This document shows, piece after piece, positions 1-9,443 of a stretch of DNA of 16,647 nt. Under the pieces are notes generated by a model. It was not told the DNA's origin, made no database searches, and saw nothing but the letters and a program-made list of their open reading frames with translations. The DNA comes from Smittium culicis. Its lineage: Eukaryota > Kickxellomycota > Harpellomycetes > Harpellales > Legeriomycetaceae. Each line of letters starts with the position of its first letter. Positions within the stretch are counted from its first letter, which is position 1. The stretch covers positions 1 through 16,647 of the forward strand of contig LSSN01005570.1 in NCBI GenBank assembly GCA_001970855.1, in the 5' to 3' direction. Both the position numbers and the translations under genes were made by a program.

Positions 1-351
1 TAATTTTGACTTTAGCTTTTGGTATTTCTGCTACTACTAAAATAAGGTATATCAATTTCCATTGAATTAAAATTTTCCTAGGTTTTATTTTTGAATCATT
101 AATATTCAGAGTTAAAAATAGATATGGCTCCATTTTATTAAAATTTACATTTTCTCTTAAATTTGGTTTAGTAGAGTTTTTAAATTCTTGTTTTTTGAAC
201 AAAGAAACATTTTCATCAGAGGGAAAATTTTATAAATTGACAGTATTTTTTATTTTTTGAAGGGCTATGTTTATTTGTAGAGTCAGAATTTGAGGCAAAC
301 TTATACTTAGATACATGTGTTCGGTTCAAAGTCATTTTTTCTTTATTTTAA
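1..351 (-). other. Coding-like open frames at the left edge, identity unknown
   Basis: Reading the minus strand, an ATG at about 326 opens a short frame (MTLNRTHVSKYKFASNSD at its start) that ends in two stops near 227. A second frame, one register away, is open from about 231 to the window edge (roughly 77 codons, beginning SDENVSLFKKQEF). The composition is ordinary for protein (Lys/Asn-rich, no low complexity), and the switch between frames could be a frameshift in a decayed gene or an intron I cannot place. No domain was recognised. A frame of this length can arise by chance in such AT-rich DNA, so this is only a candidate. Confidence 0.22.
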
Positions 352-1375
352 CTTTTTATAAATTCTGTAACTGGGGTGCTGATATTTTTAAACTTACTTT
401 CTTTGACCGATTTTTTAAAATTTTTTATTCCCCGACTTTCCGTCTTCATCTTTAGAGTGTAACCTATTGTGAACTAAAAATTTTAGAGTAGCTAAAATTA
501 TAGGCACCTTTTTTCATGATAATGGTATATAGATTAGAGTTTTATAGAGTTTTAAAATTCATTTCTTTTATTTTTATTTCTATAATGGGCTTGATTCTAA
601 TTGCACCAATCTGTCGATTATATTCTTGATTTCCCATTAAATTTTTATCAATTCAATCTTATTTTTAAAAAAATTCATTTATTTTAATTGTCTTAAATAA
701 AAGTCTATGTATATAAACCAGAGATCAGTCAATTTCAAGATAAGTCTAAGCATTTCGACGTATATTTTTTTATTAATATCATACTCCTATTCCTTGCGCT
801 TGTTTTCGTCCTTGGATTATCTCAAAAATATTATTCTTATTCTTATTCTCTATTTTTTACCTTTTACTTCTTTTACTTCTGAATCGCCTTCGTTCTAAAT
901 AAGTAAAACTTTATAAGCCTATAGCCCTTGAAATTTTCTTTTTCTATAGTTTTTTCACAATCATTTGTGCTTGTGTTCTATCGATTTACAGTAGTTGCAT
1001 AAGCTAGGAATGTTAGAATAGTGCATTATAAATACAGTATTCTCAAATATAAAAATAAATTGTATTACACTGGTTGAGATTAATTTTAAAAATTTTTTTA
1101 AATTATTACTCAACTTGGAAGCATTTTTAATCACCAGCATTTTCATATCTAAAATATTACCAATGGGAATAGAAGTCTCTTTAACTGTGTTTAAAAACTT
1201 GAAAAAATTTCCTTTATATGTGGGTATGTATGTATTTTAAATATTATAATTAAGCATTAAATTTCTATAAGACTTTAGGATCTACCCTTTAATAATATTT
1301 GTTTGCCAATGGTTGATTAAACACAAAATTTTCAACCAAAGTCAAAAAAATTTGATTTTCCTTCTTATATTTGCA
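352..1375. other. AT-rich intergenic DNA, no gene seen
   Basis: This kilobase is very AT-rich with many A and T runs. The short open frames present (for example 707-898 plus and 961-1146 minus) are rich in Ile/Leu/Ser/Tyr or Lys/Asn codons, as expected of translated AT-rich noncoding DNA. No splice-supported exon, RNA gene or convincing repeat was seen. Confidence 0.6.
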
Positions 1376-1630
1376 TTAAGTGTCATCGCAACCAATCAAT
1401 TTCGTAATCGTACTAAATAATTCATCAAAGAATCTTTGAATCCCGATAATTTTATCCCAAATATTTCTTTGCACCCATAATGGGATATAATCACCACTTA
1501 TTTGGTCAAGATTATAGTAGAAATGATAATTTAGATGCACTCTCTTTTTAGATCGCATCTTTGATACAATAGCATAGGAAGTCACTACTCTTAGAGGGTC
1601 ATCCAAAATTGTGTTGAGGGAGCTGATCTC
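1376..1630 (-). pseudogene. Gene fragment resembling the C-terminal end of a START lipid-binding domain
   Basis: An open minus-strand frame of about 80 codons ends at a TAA (1376-1378). It has no plausible ATG: the first in-frame residues read EISSLNTILDDPLRVVTSYA, and the frame closes upstream at a TAG near 1661. The segment NLDQISGDYIPLWVQRN resembles the D-x-x-G-x-I-P-x-W-[LV]-x-N signature near the end of START domains, followed as in that family by an amphipathic stretch (IIGIQRFFDELF) suited to the C-terminal helix. START domains bind sterols or phospholipids in a hydrophobic pocket. The N-terminal two thirds expected of the domain were not found in the 400 bases upstream, so this is either a terminal exon with distant partners or, more likely, a truncated relic. 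The assignment rests on one short motif. Confidence 0.3.
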
Positions 1631-2052
1631 AAAAAAGAAATATAAACATATATTTATTATCTATAATATTATTCTTCAAATATAAAATTCGAGGATTATA
1701 TGAGAGGAGGAAATAGGATGTTCTGATAGATTGCAAAAACAATAAAAAAGTAAATCGGTTAGCCGATTTAATGATTAATAGATTAATAAATATAAATTAC
1801 TTCTATTCAATAAATCAAAAAAATTAAAATTTTTTTTAGAATAAATCCGATTAGCTAATACGTAAGAAATTAACTAAATAATATAGAAATGATCACTTGA
1901 AGTGAAATAATTAATTCCAAATATTATTTCCCACTTTATTCTTTTTATCTATACTTATTATCAATTAATATCAGTTTTAAATTATACTACTTTATAAATA
2001 ATTATTAATTGAAGCTTTAAAAAATAAAACTATATAAAGCTATATTTAGTAA
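1631..2052. other. AT-rich spacer with a short palindrome
   Basis: No gene is visible here. It lies between the START-like fragment and the decayed transposase and contains the hairpin and related direct repeat annotated separately. Part of it could be flanking sequence of the transposon, but I could not identify terminal inverted repeats. Confidence 0.5.
1751..1770. repeat. Perfect 8-bp-stem palindrome with a related copy downstream
   Basis: TAAATCGG, a TTAG loop, then CCGATTTA form a perfect 8-bp stem. A near copy of its left half, TAAATCCGATTAGC, recurs in direct orientation at 1842-1855, about 90 bases away. The pair may be remnants of a transposon end, a protein-binding site, or chance. 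No function can be assigned. Confidence 0.5.
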
Positions 2053-2705
2053 TTAATATGTGAAATACCATTGCTCGATTATTTCTCTTGATAAATAAAC
2101 CGAATAATTTTTCATTTTTCTATAATAGCCACTACAATATTCTTTATAATTAATATTAACCCATTCATATATTTTTTCAAAAATATCAATTTCATCAATA
2201 CGCTTTTGAGTATCTAAATATCACGTTAGCTTTGAAAATGTGCTTTCAATAGGGTTTAACTAAAGTGGCTATGTGATTAAATAATGTATGTTTAATTCAG
2301 AATTTTCTATGAATTTTTAAACTAGTTTGTTTTTATGAAATGTAAAATCATCCATAATTAATGCTCCTTTCTAAACGCTTCCACTTGATAGGTCTAAAAT
2401 AAGCTCATTGATATATTCAAGAAATGTATCTGCTTTAGAAGCTATTGTGATTTTATTATAAAAATCTGTAGCCTCTTTTATTGAATCTACTGCAGGTTCA
2501 AATGTTTCACGAGCACAATTTTTATATTTTTTGCATCACGTTTATTCTTTGAATCAGTTATTGATACTTTTTATAATAATTTTATAAATTTTCAAAAGTA
2601 TTTTTTTTAATATTTAAATTCTCTGATGTATTCTTAGCAGACTTGTTTCAAATGGCTAGTAATAATTCCGCTTCGGTCTTCATCGGTGGTAATTTTACAC
2701 TTCAT
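2053..2705 (-). pseudogene. Decayed IS630/Tc1-mariner-like DDE transposase
   Basis: A transposase relic with start-like ATG at 2705 and final stop at 2053. The N-terminal part reads TTDEDRSGIITSHLKQV and, after a one-register frame change, SENLNIKKNTFENL: the helix-turn-helix typical of IS630-type transposases. From about 2580 to 2053 a single frame holds the C-terminal catalytic part: ALIMDDFTFHKNKL (second catalytic Asp), then HYL...LNPIESTFSKL, a degraded form of the family's PPYSP-x-LNPIE motif with the third acidic residue, and CSGYYRKMKNY as in the usual tail. At least five in-frame stops interrupt this half. The segment expected to carry the first catalytic Asp is not recognisable, and about 217 codons compare with roughly 320-350 for intact relatives, so an internal deletion is likely. 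It cannot encode an active enzyme. Confidence 0.8.
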
Positions 2706-3230
2706 TTTTATTGTTTTAAAAAATTAAATTAAATGAAATTAAATAAAAAAAATACAATTAAACTAAATAAATCAATAAATACTCGTATTTTATATTTTAT
2801 TATACTGTCGTATTTATATTTGTTCATCTATTTTTGAGAGTCGAAAATGTCACTTTTGATACAATTGACACCAAAAATTTCATATATTTTTAAAACTCCA
2901 TAGTGTATATTATGATTCAAGACATGATAACAGATATTTTAAAAGTTTTATAGATAATTAACATTGACCTACTAATTATAATTTAATTGTTTTATTAATG
3001 GTTCAATAGTAATTTAAATTGATATTAAAGAGATTCAAAACTTATATTATATTTATTAAACCGTAAATCATTTATTATAACATATAATTGGCTAAATGTA
3101 TTTTAATATTTTATACAATAATTAAAAACTTTAGTATGGTACTTTTGTTTCAATTTATAAAATATTAACCATAACTATAAATTGTTTTGTGTATTTTAAT
3201 TCTGAACTACTAATTTAACTAGTTTCAGAG
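2706..3230. other. AT-rich spacer between two transposon relics
   Basis: No coding frame, RNA gene or clear repeat was seen. The part next to 2705 is probably the former 5' untranslated and terminal region of the transposon, but no terminal inverted repeat matching the other side was found. Confidence 0.5.
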
Positions 3231-4021
3231 TTAACCCTATCCTGGGTAGTAGAATTTTTTTGGCCTACCAATACAGTCAATTTTATTCAATTATTAATAT
3301 TTAATAGTGAGTTTCGTTTCGTTTTATTTTAGTAAAGTTGTATAATAACAACAATACTAGGGTTACATATAAACCATGAATGAATCAATGAATTCATTTT
3401 TTGAAGGTTGTTGGAATTTAAATAATCAAAGAATTTTTTGTGCTTGGGTTGGATTTTGTTTTTTTTTTTAAAATAAATAATAGTCGGCTATATGTGTAAG
3501 ATGCGTTACACTATAACTGGCTAGACAGATTACGTTCAGTAGGTTATTCTTGCGAAAATGGTGTATACTTGAAAAATTTTGCAAAAAAATTAATAAATTA
3601 GCCGTTTCCCGTCCAACGCTCTTTAAAAAAATGGATTTCTTGATTCGCCAGCTATTTATAGGCTTTTTTATTATTTGCTGCTATTCTTCAACAAACGAAC
3701 ACTTACACGTATCTCAAAATTATATTATAAATATTGAATGCAGTTGGGTATATTTGGTAGATAAAAAATAGTCTACTGCCCGTGAAAGAGTTTAAAATAT
3801 TACGAGTTTATTAGAAGAATATCTAGTAAAACCTTTCAAGGGCAGTAGACTGTTTTTGATATATGAAATATGTTCATCAATATTCAATAAAAATACTTCA
3901 ATTCCCAGATTCATTCATGTACTGTTTTATTGTAATATAACAGTGAATACTAAGTTCACTTTTAAAAACTAAATCAATTAATAAATTGGTTTTTTAATAG
4001 TTTTTGGCGGGAAAGGGTTAA
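3231..4021. mobile_element. piggyBac-like non-autonomous (MITE-type) element
   Basis: The 783-bp segment 3235-4017 starts with CCCTATCCTGGG, ends with GGCGGGAAAGGG, and is flanked on each side by TTAA (3231-3234 and 4018-4021). TTAA target duplication with CCC...GGG termini is the hallmark of piggyBac transposons. The outer ends match imperfectly (8 of 12 bases). No transposase frame is present; the 73-codon frame at 3550-3771 lacks an ATG and shows no piggyBac domain, so the element would need an enzyme supplied elsewhere. A second end-like sequence lies inside at 3770-3791, followed by another TTAA (3792-3795), and its match to the left terminus is better (20 of 27). The segment may therefore be two adjacent or nested copies rather than one. 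Confidence 0.55.
3770..3851. repeat. Inverted repeat, 19-bp arms with 44-bp spacer
   Basis: The arms AGTCTACTGCCCGTGAAAG (3770-3788) and CTTTCAAGGGCAGTAGACT (3833-3851) are complementary at 18 of 19 positions. GGGCAGTAGA also resembles GGGTAGTAGA just inside the left transposon terminus at 3244-3253. The arms point away from each other, as expected where the right end of one piggyBac-like copy abuts the left end of another. A transcript would fold into a strong hairpin. Confidence 0.8.
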
Positions 4022-4384
4022 GTAAGCTCAGTGACTAGGATTAAGTTTTGATAACAAGTAATTACATGAAAGCAAACTTTAACATCTAAATTGATTGTAG
4101 CTTAACTTTTACAGATACGATTTCCAAGTTTAGATAGGGGTTTAAAGAAAATAAAAGTATTGTAGTGCATTTTCTAAGCGAGAAAACAAGTTGGCTGTTT
4201 GTAGTATCATAACTAACAGAAAAAAACCAATTGCGTATTTTGAACATTAAATTCTTGAAAATGAATAGAAAATTTGTTTATAATGAGAATGTGATTAGGA
4301 AGAAGTTTAGGCTTTTGTATTGGCTTTCAAATTACTAAAATAATCAGCCCAATTAGAAAATTTTAAATGTGTTCAGGAATATGA

Positions 4385-4897
4385 GAGGCGATAAAGAGAA
4401 ATAAACTTATTCTTTCTACTCGTAAACTAACTCCGCTTATGACTAAAATATTTTTAGTCTGAGTTTTATATACCCAAGTCGATAAAGCCTCGCATAACCA
4501 ACCACAGAGGAAATGTTTTTATTACGAAATTCACTTATTTGCTACTGAGACTAAAACTATTGTAAAAAGAAAATGATTATTATGCCTTTGGACCATTATG
4601 TTTGGACAAATTATCTAAATCAAGACTCAAGATACAGCCAACTGCAAAAAACAACCAAACATTTATCTTAATACTTTGATCATTGGATAATTAATCAGCG
4701 TTTATTCTAATGACACTGATTATGCTAGTTATTGGCTAAGCATATCGATAAGTGAAATTAGATGGTTTCTATGGAATAAAATGGAACGAGAAGGAATGAT
4801 TTGGCACACCAAGATGTTGAATATAGGCGAGCTTTATTGTGGGCGAATGCCAGGTAGTTGGAAGCGTAGAGAATGTTTGAATAGGGCTTATAGCTAA
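4385..4897 (+). other. Coding-like island, possible decayed gene or undetected exons
   Basis: Several adjacent plus-strand frames look protein-like. One is open from 4385 (EAIKRNKLILSTRKLTPLMT), crosses one TGA and continues through DKASHNQPQRKCFYYEIHLF. A second includes MPLDHYVWTNYLNQDSRY and, after a TAA, YFDHWIINQRLF. A third is open from about 4688 to a TAA at 4897 and includes EIRWFLWNKMEREGMIWH. They are rich in Trp, Tyr, His and charged residues, unlike translated AT-rich spacer. I could not join them by convincing splice sites and recognise no family. Decay of an old mobile-element or gene copy by stops and frameshifts is the simplest reading; chance is possible. Confidence 0.25.
4441..4459. 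repeat. Perfect palindrome, 8-bp stem and 3-base loop
   Basis: GACTAAAA, TAT, TTTTAGTC. It lies inside the coding-like island, and no function is evident. Confidence 0.7.
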
Positions 4898-5100
4898 TAG
4901 AAGATTATTGGTCGAGCTGGGTTGGGTGCTAACAGGGGTTAGATTTAAGTTTGCTGTAAAATTTTTTTTTATCTTGATTGTTTGCGAAACTAATGGAGAT
5001 TGGAAAAGTATAAATAGCAAGCATTTTCTCAATACTCATAGATAAACATATCATTATGATTTACTCACTTCCATTAGCTATATCTATGCGCTGACAGGGA

Positions 5101-5118
5101 TCAAACATCTTTGTTTGA
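5101..5118. repeat. Perfect palindrome, 7-bp stem and 4-base loop
   Basis: TCAAACA, TCTT, TGTTTGA. The next base on each side (T at 5119, A at 5100) would also pair. It could be a protein-binding site or a chance hairpin. Confidence 0.6.
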
Positions 5119-5429
5119 TTTTCTGACCAGTTCGTGATTGTTGCCAATGCTTGTGAGTTGTCATCACATATATAATTGTAATTTTATCTCATTTCATATG
5201 GGTTTTTGGCGCGATCTGAATTGTAAGAATCTACTTTAATCTCTTCTATTTATGATGATGTTATTTTTTTGTGCATTTCCCACCACTTATCGACCATGGT
5301 GAAACTAATGCGTGTCTTGCTGAGACACAATACTTGCCAGTATACTTTACTGAATTACCTTTCAACCATAATCTCACTTCTTTTTCATTTAAACCGATAT
5401 CTAATGTTCTTCGTTTTTGTTATTTTTAG

Positions 5430-5610
5430 ACATTCTTTTCGCAATCATCCGTATTTTCACTATATCAGCCAGTATTTATTTCCAAGGTATGTTTATGGTT
5501 ACAATCACTTGTTATCTATTCATATGATGATATCTTTAATTCGCAGTTTCCTCTATAATATAAACCAAGCGGTTTATATGATGATGGCCAAAACTATTTT
5601 CCTTCCTTAG
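5430..5610 (+). other. Possible exon pair with good splice signals, identity unknown
   Basis: A pyrimidine-rich acceptor (TTTGTTATTTTTAG, ending 5429) precedes a 57-base candidate exon (5430-5486) that ends at a strong donor (CCAAG/GTATGT). A 60-base intron (5487-5546) ends in TTCGCAG, and a second candidate exon runs to a TAG at 5608-5610 in the same frame. The joined peptide would read HSFRNHPYFHYISQYLFP then SFLYNINQAVYMMMAK. The whole interval is also open without splicing because the putative intron is a multiple of three. No start exon was found and nothing is recognised in the product. Confidence 0.22.
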
Positions 5611-6070
5611 AAGTCTGAACAAAATCATAAACAATTATAAATGCATTATTTAAAATTCAATTATTAATAGTGTTTTTAATTCTATTTTTAGGAATCTGTT
5701 TTCCTCGAATAAATACTATTAATCATTTTTCATTAGTTAATTGTGAGTGTTTCTTTTATTAATAATTCATTGTTTATCATGATGATTTATACCATAGCAT
5801 AAAAAAATATAGGAAGTGCCGTCTGAAAATAATATTTGACGACATTGGTTTACTGAACCTTATACTTCAATCTTTGCTTTACTTATCTTTGCAGTTTACT
5901 AATTTTACTTTTATTATAATTTAGATATCCTCCGATCTCATTTTATTAAATCTCTAAATTTTTGTATATTATCAAATAAAAATCAATAAAATATTTATAC
6001 TATTTCAATTCGTTATTTTTAAATTTATCACTTTTTAATTGTGTTTTGTGGAGTCTTTGTGATATCGTCA

Positions 6071-9000
6071 TTATGAGTAGTAACTATCTGAAAACAGCAT
6101 GCTGTCAAGGATTTTGTCACTTAGTATTTCTGAAGTCCTTTTTGATTTTATTGACGTCTCTTCATCGTTTCCATTTCTTATGAGCTGCGTGTCGTTTAGT
6201 GGAATGTTCTCATATCCTGTACTCAATAGCGACGCTTTTTCAAAAGCAAAGTCCATAGGGCTATTGAGCGACGAGTTGTTTGTAAAGCTATCTACAGACA
6301 ACAAGTTTGTCGAAAAATAATTTACATTGCTTAGACAGTCTAGGTTTTGATCACTCCATTCGCTGTTTTGGGCATGAGTATATTTGTTGCTAGATTTCGC
6401 AAAGCTGGTACTCTGTCTTATGAAAGGGCTGCTGTTCATGTCAAAGTTAAATACACTACTGCAGTCCATTGTGTTATTGTATAAGCCTTCAGCGCCTCTA
6501 TCATTCGAATTGAGCAAATCTAGCCCTAATACACTGCTATTATCAATGCTCTTAATAGGCATACTGATAGTTTTCTCCAATCCTGGAGTAGCGTGCAAAT
6601 TGTTGCTCAAACCGCATATTTCCTTCAACTGATCAATGCTGTATAAATGGTTGTTTGCATTGAAGTTTTGTGGATTTGAAGCGTGTTCCGTTGTTGAGCT
6701 ATTGTTGCACAACGTTGAAGATCGTGATAATCCAATAAGCGAATTCATCCGACTATTAGTTCCACCTAAACTCTTGTTAACGTCTTGTATAAATGGATTG
6801 TTGTTTCCAAGACTGCTAATGTCATAGCTTGTATTTATATCAAGCGAATTTCTAGTGGAGTTAAATTGAGAGCTGCCTAAGAAATCAATAGAATTAGTAT
6901 TATTATTGTTAGATAGTGTCGATTGTTTATTGAAAATATTATTGTCGATTGATTGAGTGTTCGAGGAATCGAGGCTGACTTGGAGCTGTAGGTTTGCAGA
7001 ATCGCTAAAATTTTGGGTAAATGGCGAATTGTTTGTGTAAGCTTTGGTGCTGTTTGCGCTGCTAGGATAAAAGTCAAATTTACCGCCTGTGTTTTGCAAG
7101 TTTGGGGTTGGCCATGCAGTATAACTGCTATTGTAAGCGGATACAATATCGCTATTTTTTTTACTGGTAGACAGCTGTGGCGGTAACGGAGGATGCGAGT
7201 ACTTAGTATCTACAAAGCCACTGTAACTAAATTCTTCAACGTTATGGTACAGATCAGCTTCTGTTTTAATGCCGCTAGACTCTTTCATTGCCAAACTTTT
7301 GAATTTTTTGTCTGAAATTGCTCTTCTAACCAACAACGAGCTTGTGTGCTTTGGTTTTGGCTTTTGTTTGAAGCTGATACTTTTTCGGATAGCTAGTGGC
7401 TGCGGTGGTTTTGTCTTGAGTGCCGGTATAAGTCTTTTTTTATTGCTGGTAGCAATATCATTGTTATTGTTATTTGATATTCCAGACAGGTTTGCGTAGC
7501 TATTCTCATGGCTCATATGATCGTTATTATTTGCATGATTCTGGTGCTTCTGTTGTTGAATGTCAAGTAAATTTTGCAAATATAGAGAGGCTTGAGTAGG
7601 CAGTGATGGTAATGTATCAGGTTCGATTTTTGGCAATATAGCTTGGCTATTTGAGTTTAGCAAATTCGAACTAGCAAATGCTTCTACTACTGAACTGTGA
7701 GAATTAGGGTTTACTTCAGTGAAGTTGCTAATGAACCCAACGTTCTTTTGATTAATTACATTATGCTTGCAAGTATCATAGTACAAAATTTTTTCTGAGT
7801 TGTGATTGTTGTTTTGCGTAATCGAGTTCAATTGTTGCATGAAAGATATATTATTACCTAAATATTCACAATTACCTGAGCTCAATAAAGGAAGGATTTT
7901 TTTGCCTGGCATACTTGAATCATTTATTCCTGACTGAGCCTTCAATGCGTTCAAAGAATCAGCATTATCAGCAGAAAACATGTTGGAAATGTACGTATCC
8001 ATACTCATACTCATTAAAGCTTTTTTGCTTGTATTGTTACTTGGTCTTTCTTCTTTACTGGCTTTACAAAGCCCATATCGCTGCGACATATTCGGTTGAT
8101 TACCGTCATAAACGCCAAACACGCATCTCAAGTATTCGAAATCACAATCTTCCATCTCCATGCTTTCAGGTACTGGCTTTACAGCTTCAAAAACCCCAAA
8201 ATCATCATTTGTAGGCTCTGGCGGTAAACTTGGACAAGGTTTTGTTATCGCAAATGTGCTTGGTACAGCAGATTCGCTCTTAATTTGAATTTTGGAGCCT
8301 CCTTCACCCACGCTCTTATCTTGCAATTTCGCACCCATTGAGCTTTTTGAAGCTACTTGATCGTTCATATTATACAAATCTACTGACGCAGTTCTTTTAA
8401 TCTTACTATTGATTGATGTTTGGGATGTTGCTTGACTTGATCTCACATAATACGATCGAAAGTTATGAAGAAGCTTTTTAAACACGCGCTCATTCAAATC
8501 CCCTAATATTATCATTTAATAGTAAAAAAATAGTAATTTAATATTTTATTTGATTCAATAAAAATATGTTTCTATGCCTATAATGTCGGCTAACAATGAT
8601 GAATAGGCGACTTACTACTACATGGAGCTTTTTTACAGTTTGCCCAAACTTGTATGTGCGAGGAAACCTGTTTCCTAGCACGAAAAACTCCGGTTTTCAT
8701 AAATATATATCTTGATACGATATCATTCCTTCCTATCAGCTCTATCAAAAAAAAAAAAAGAGTATATGTGTGTGTTAAGCTGTTACTTTATATGCTACTT
8801 ATCATGTTATGGGAAGTGATAAGAAAAAGTCAGCATACCTGCTTTGCCAAAAACGTTTAAGCCTAGATGGTACTTTTTCTGGCCAATATGTGCAAATTTG
8901 TACACAGCTATTGTATAAAATATGAATAAATATTAGAATAGCGTTAGTGTAATTTGTAAGCTTCGATTAGAGTGATAGATGAAAAATTTTTAGCAACATT

Positions 9001-9289
9001 AAGAAAAGCAGAGGTGTAGCAAGTAGGAATTAATTGATAATCAAGATGTATGTTTGAAGTGCTCAACTTCTTACCATAAAGAAAATGATATTCTAATTCA
9101 TCAGTCCATACCTCGCCTGTATTTCCAGGAACCTAAGTAAACACAGTTTATTAGTTAAGTGCAAGACAGTAATAATAAATGTGTTGAGTGTTATAGTATA
9201 TCAGGATGTATTACTCTTTCTTTCAGTGCTAAGTTGTAAGCATTCTCATCCAGTGAGCTTAGTATACTTTTGATTTCGTTCAGTTCCAT
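6071..9289 (-). CDS. TEA/ATTS-domain transcription factor (AbaA/Tec1/TEAD family), five exons
   Basis: Sequence-specific nuclear transcription factor; fungal relatives (AbaA, Tec1) control sporulation and filamentation. Exons on the minus strand: 9289-9215, 9132-9075, 8907-8839, 8741-8616 and 8502-6071. Introns of 82, 167, 97 and 113 nt have GT-AG ends, and all phases agree. The product is 919 residues. The ATG at 9289 follows an in-frame TAA six bases upstream. The TEA domain spans about residues 32-105: GEVWTDELEYHFL (helix 1), IGQKKYH where relatives have CGRRK, LIGRNDIVSRYI (helix 2) and RARKQVSSHIQVW (recognition helix 3, nearly identical to TEAD and AbaA). The remaining 800 residues are Asn/Ser-rich and probably disordered, with a basic stretch near 464-516 (possible nuclear localisation) and two SUMO-type IKSE/IKTE sites (about 183-186 and 521-524). 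No YAP-binding domain was recognised. The ATG at 8515 heading the long frame lies inside intron 4 and is not the start. Confidence 0.9.
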
Positions 9290-9443
9290 TTTTTATTGAT
9301 AAATATGTTTTAGTATCAGTTTGGTAGGTATTACTACACCTGGGCTAATGCCAGCAATCAAAATATTAAATAAAAAAATAAATATTAAATAAAAACCAAA
9401 GATGGTGCTATGGAATTAAAATTAAATTAATTAAGGGAGAAGG

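Larger units (their letters stand above)
4022..6070. other. Gene-poor region with unresolved coding-like islands
   Basis: Two kilobases separate the piggyBac-like element from the stop codon of the TEA gene. Most of it is AT-rich without recognisable features. Two sub-regions of higher GC and protein-like frames are annotated separately, as are two perfect short palindromes. The last few hundred bases before 6070 must contain the 3' untranslated region of the minus-strand TEA gene; I did not find an unambiguous polyadenylation signal there. Confidence 0.5.

Noticed and set aside
3550..3771. 73-codon frame inside the piggyBac-like element
   Set aside because: It has no ATG at its start and no resemblance to the piggyBac DDE or Cys-rich C-terminal domains.
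4769..5032. 87-codon minus-strand frame
   Set aside because: It is Thr/Ser/Pro-rich translation antisense to the coding-like island, with no domain. The plus-strand reading looked more protein-like.
6099..8214. Several 60-100 codon frames within 6071-8502 (plus strand and minus 6877-7146)
   Set aside because: They overlap the TEA exon in other frames and show no domain or independent start context.
8503..8515. ATG at 8515 as start of the large protein
   Set aside because: It lies in intron 4, just before the ATTAG acceptor. Splicing from exon 4 joins the same frame in phase after a complete TEA domain.
8747..8759. A13 run as a terminator or poly(A) insertion
   Set aside because: On the coding strand it is the polypyrimidine tract before the intron 3 acceptor of the TEA gene.
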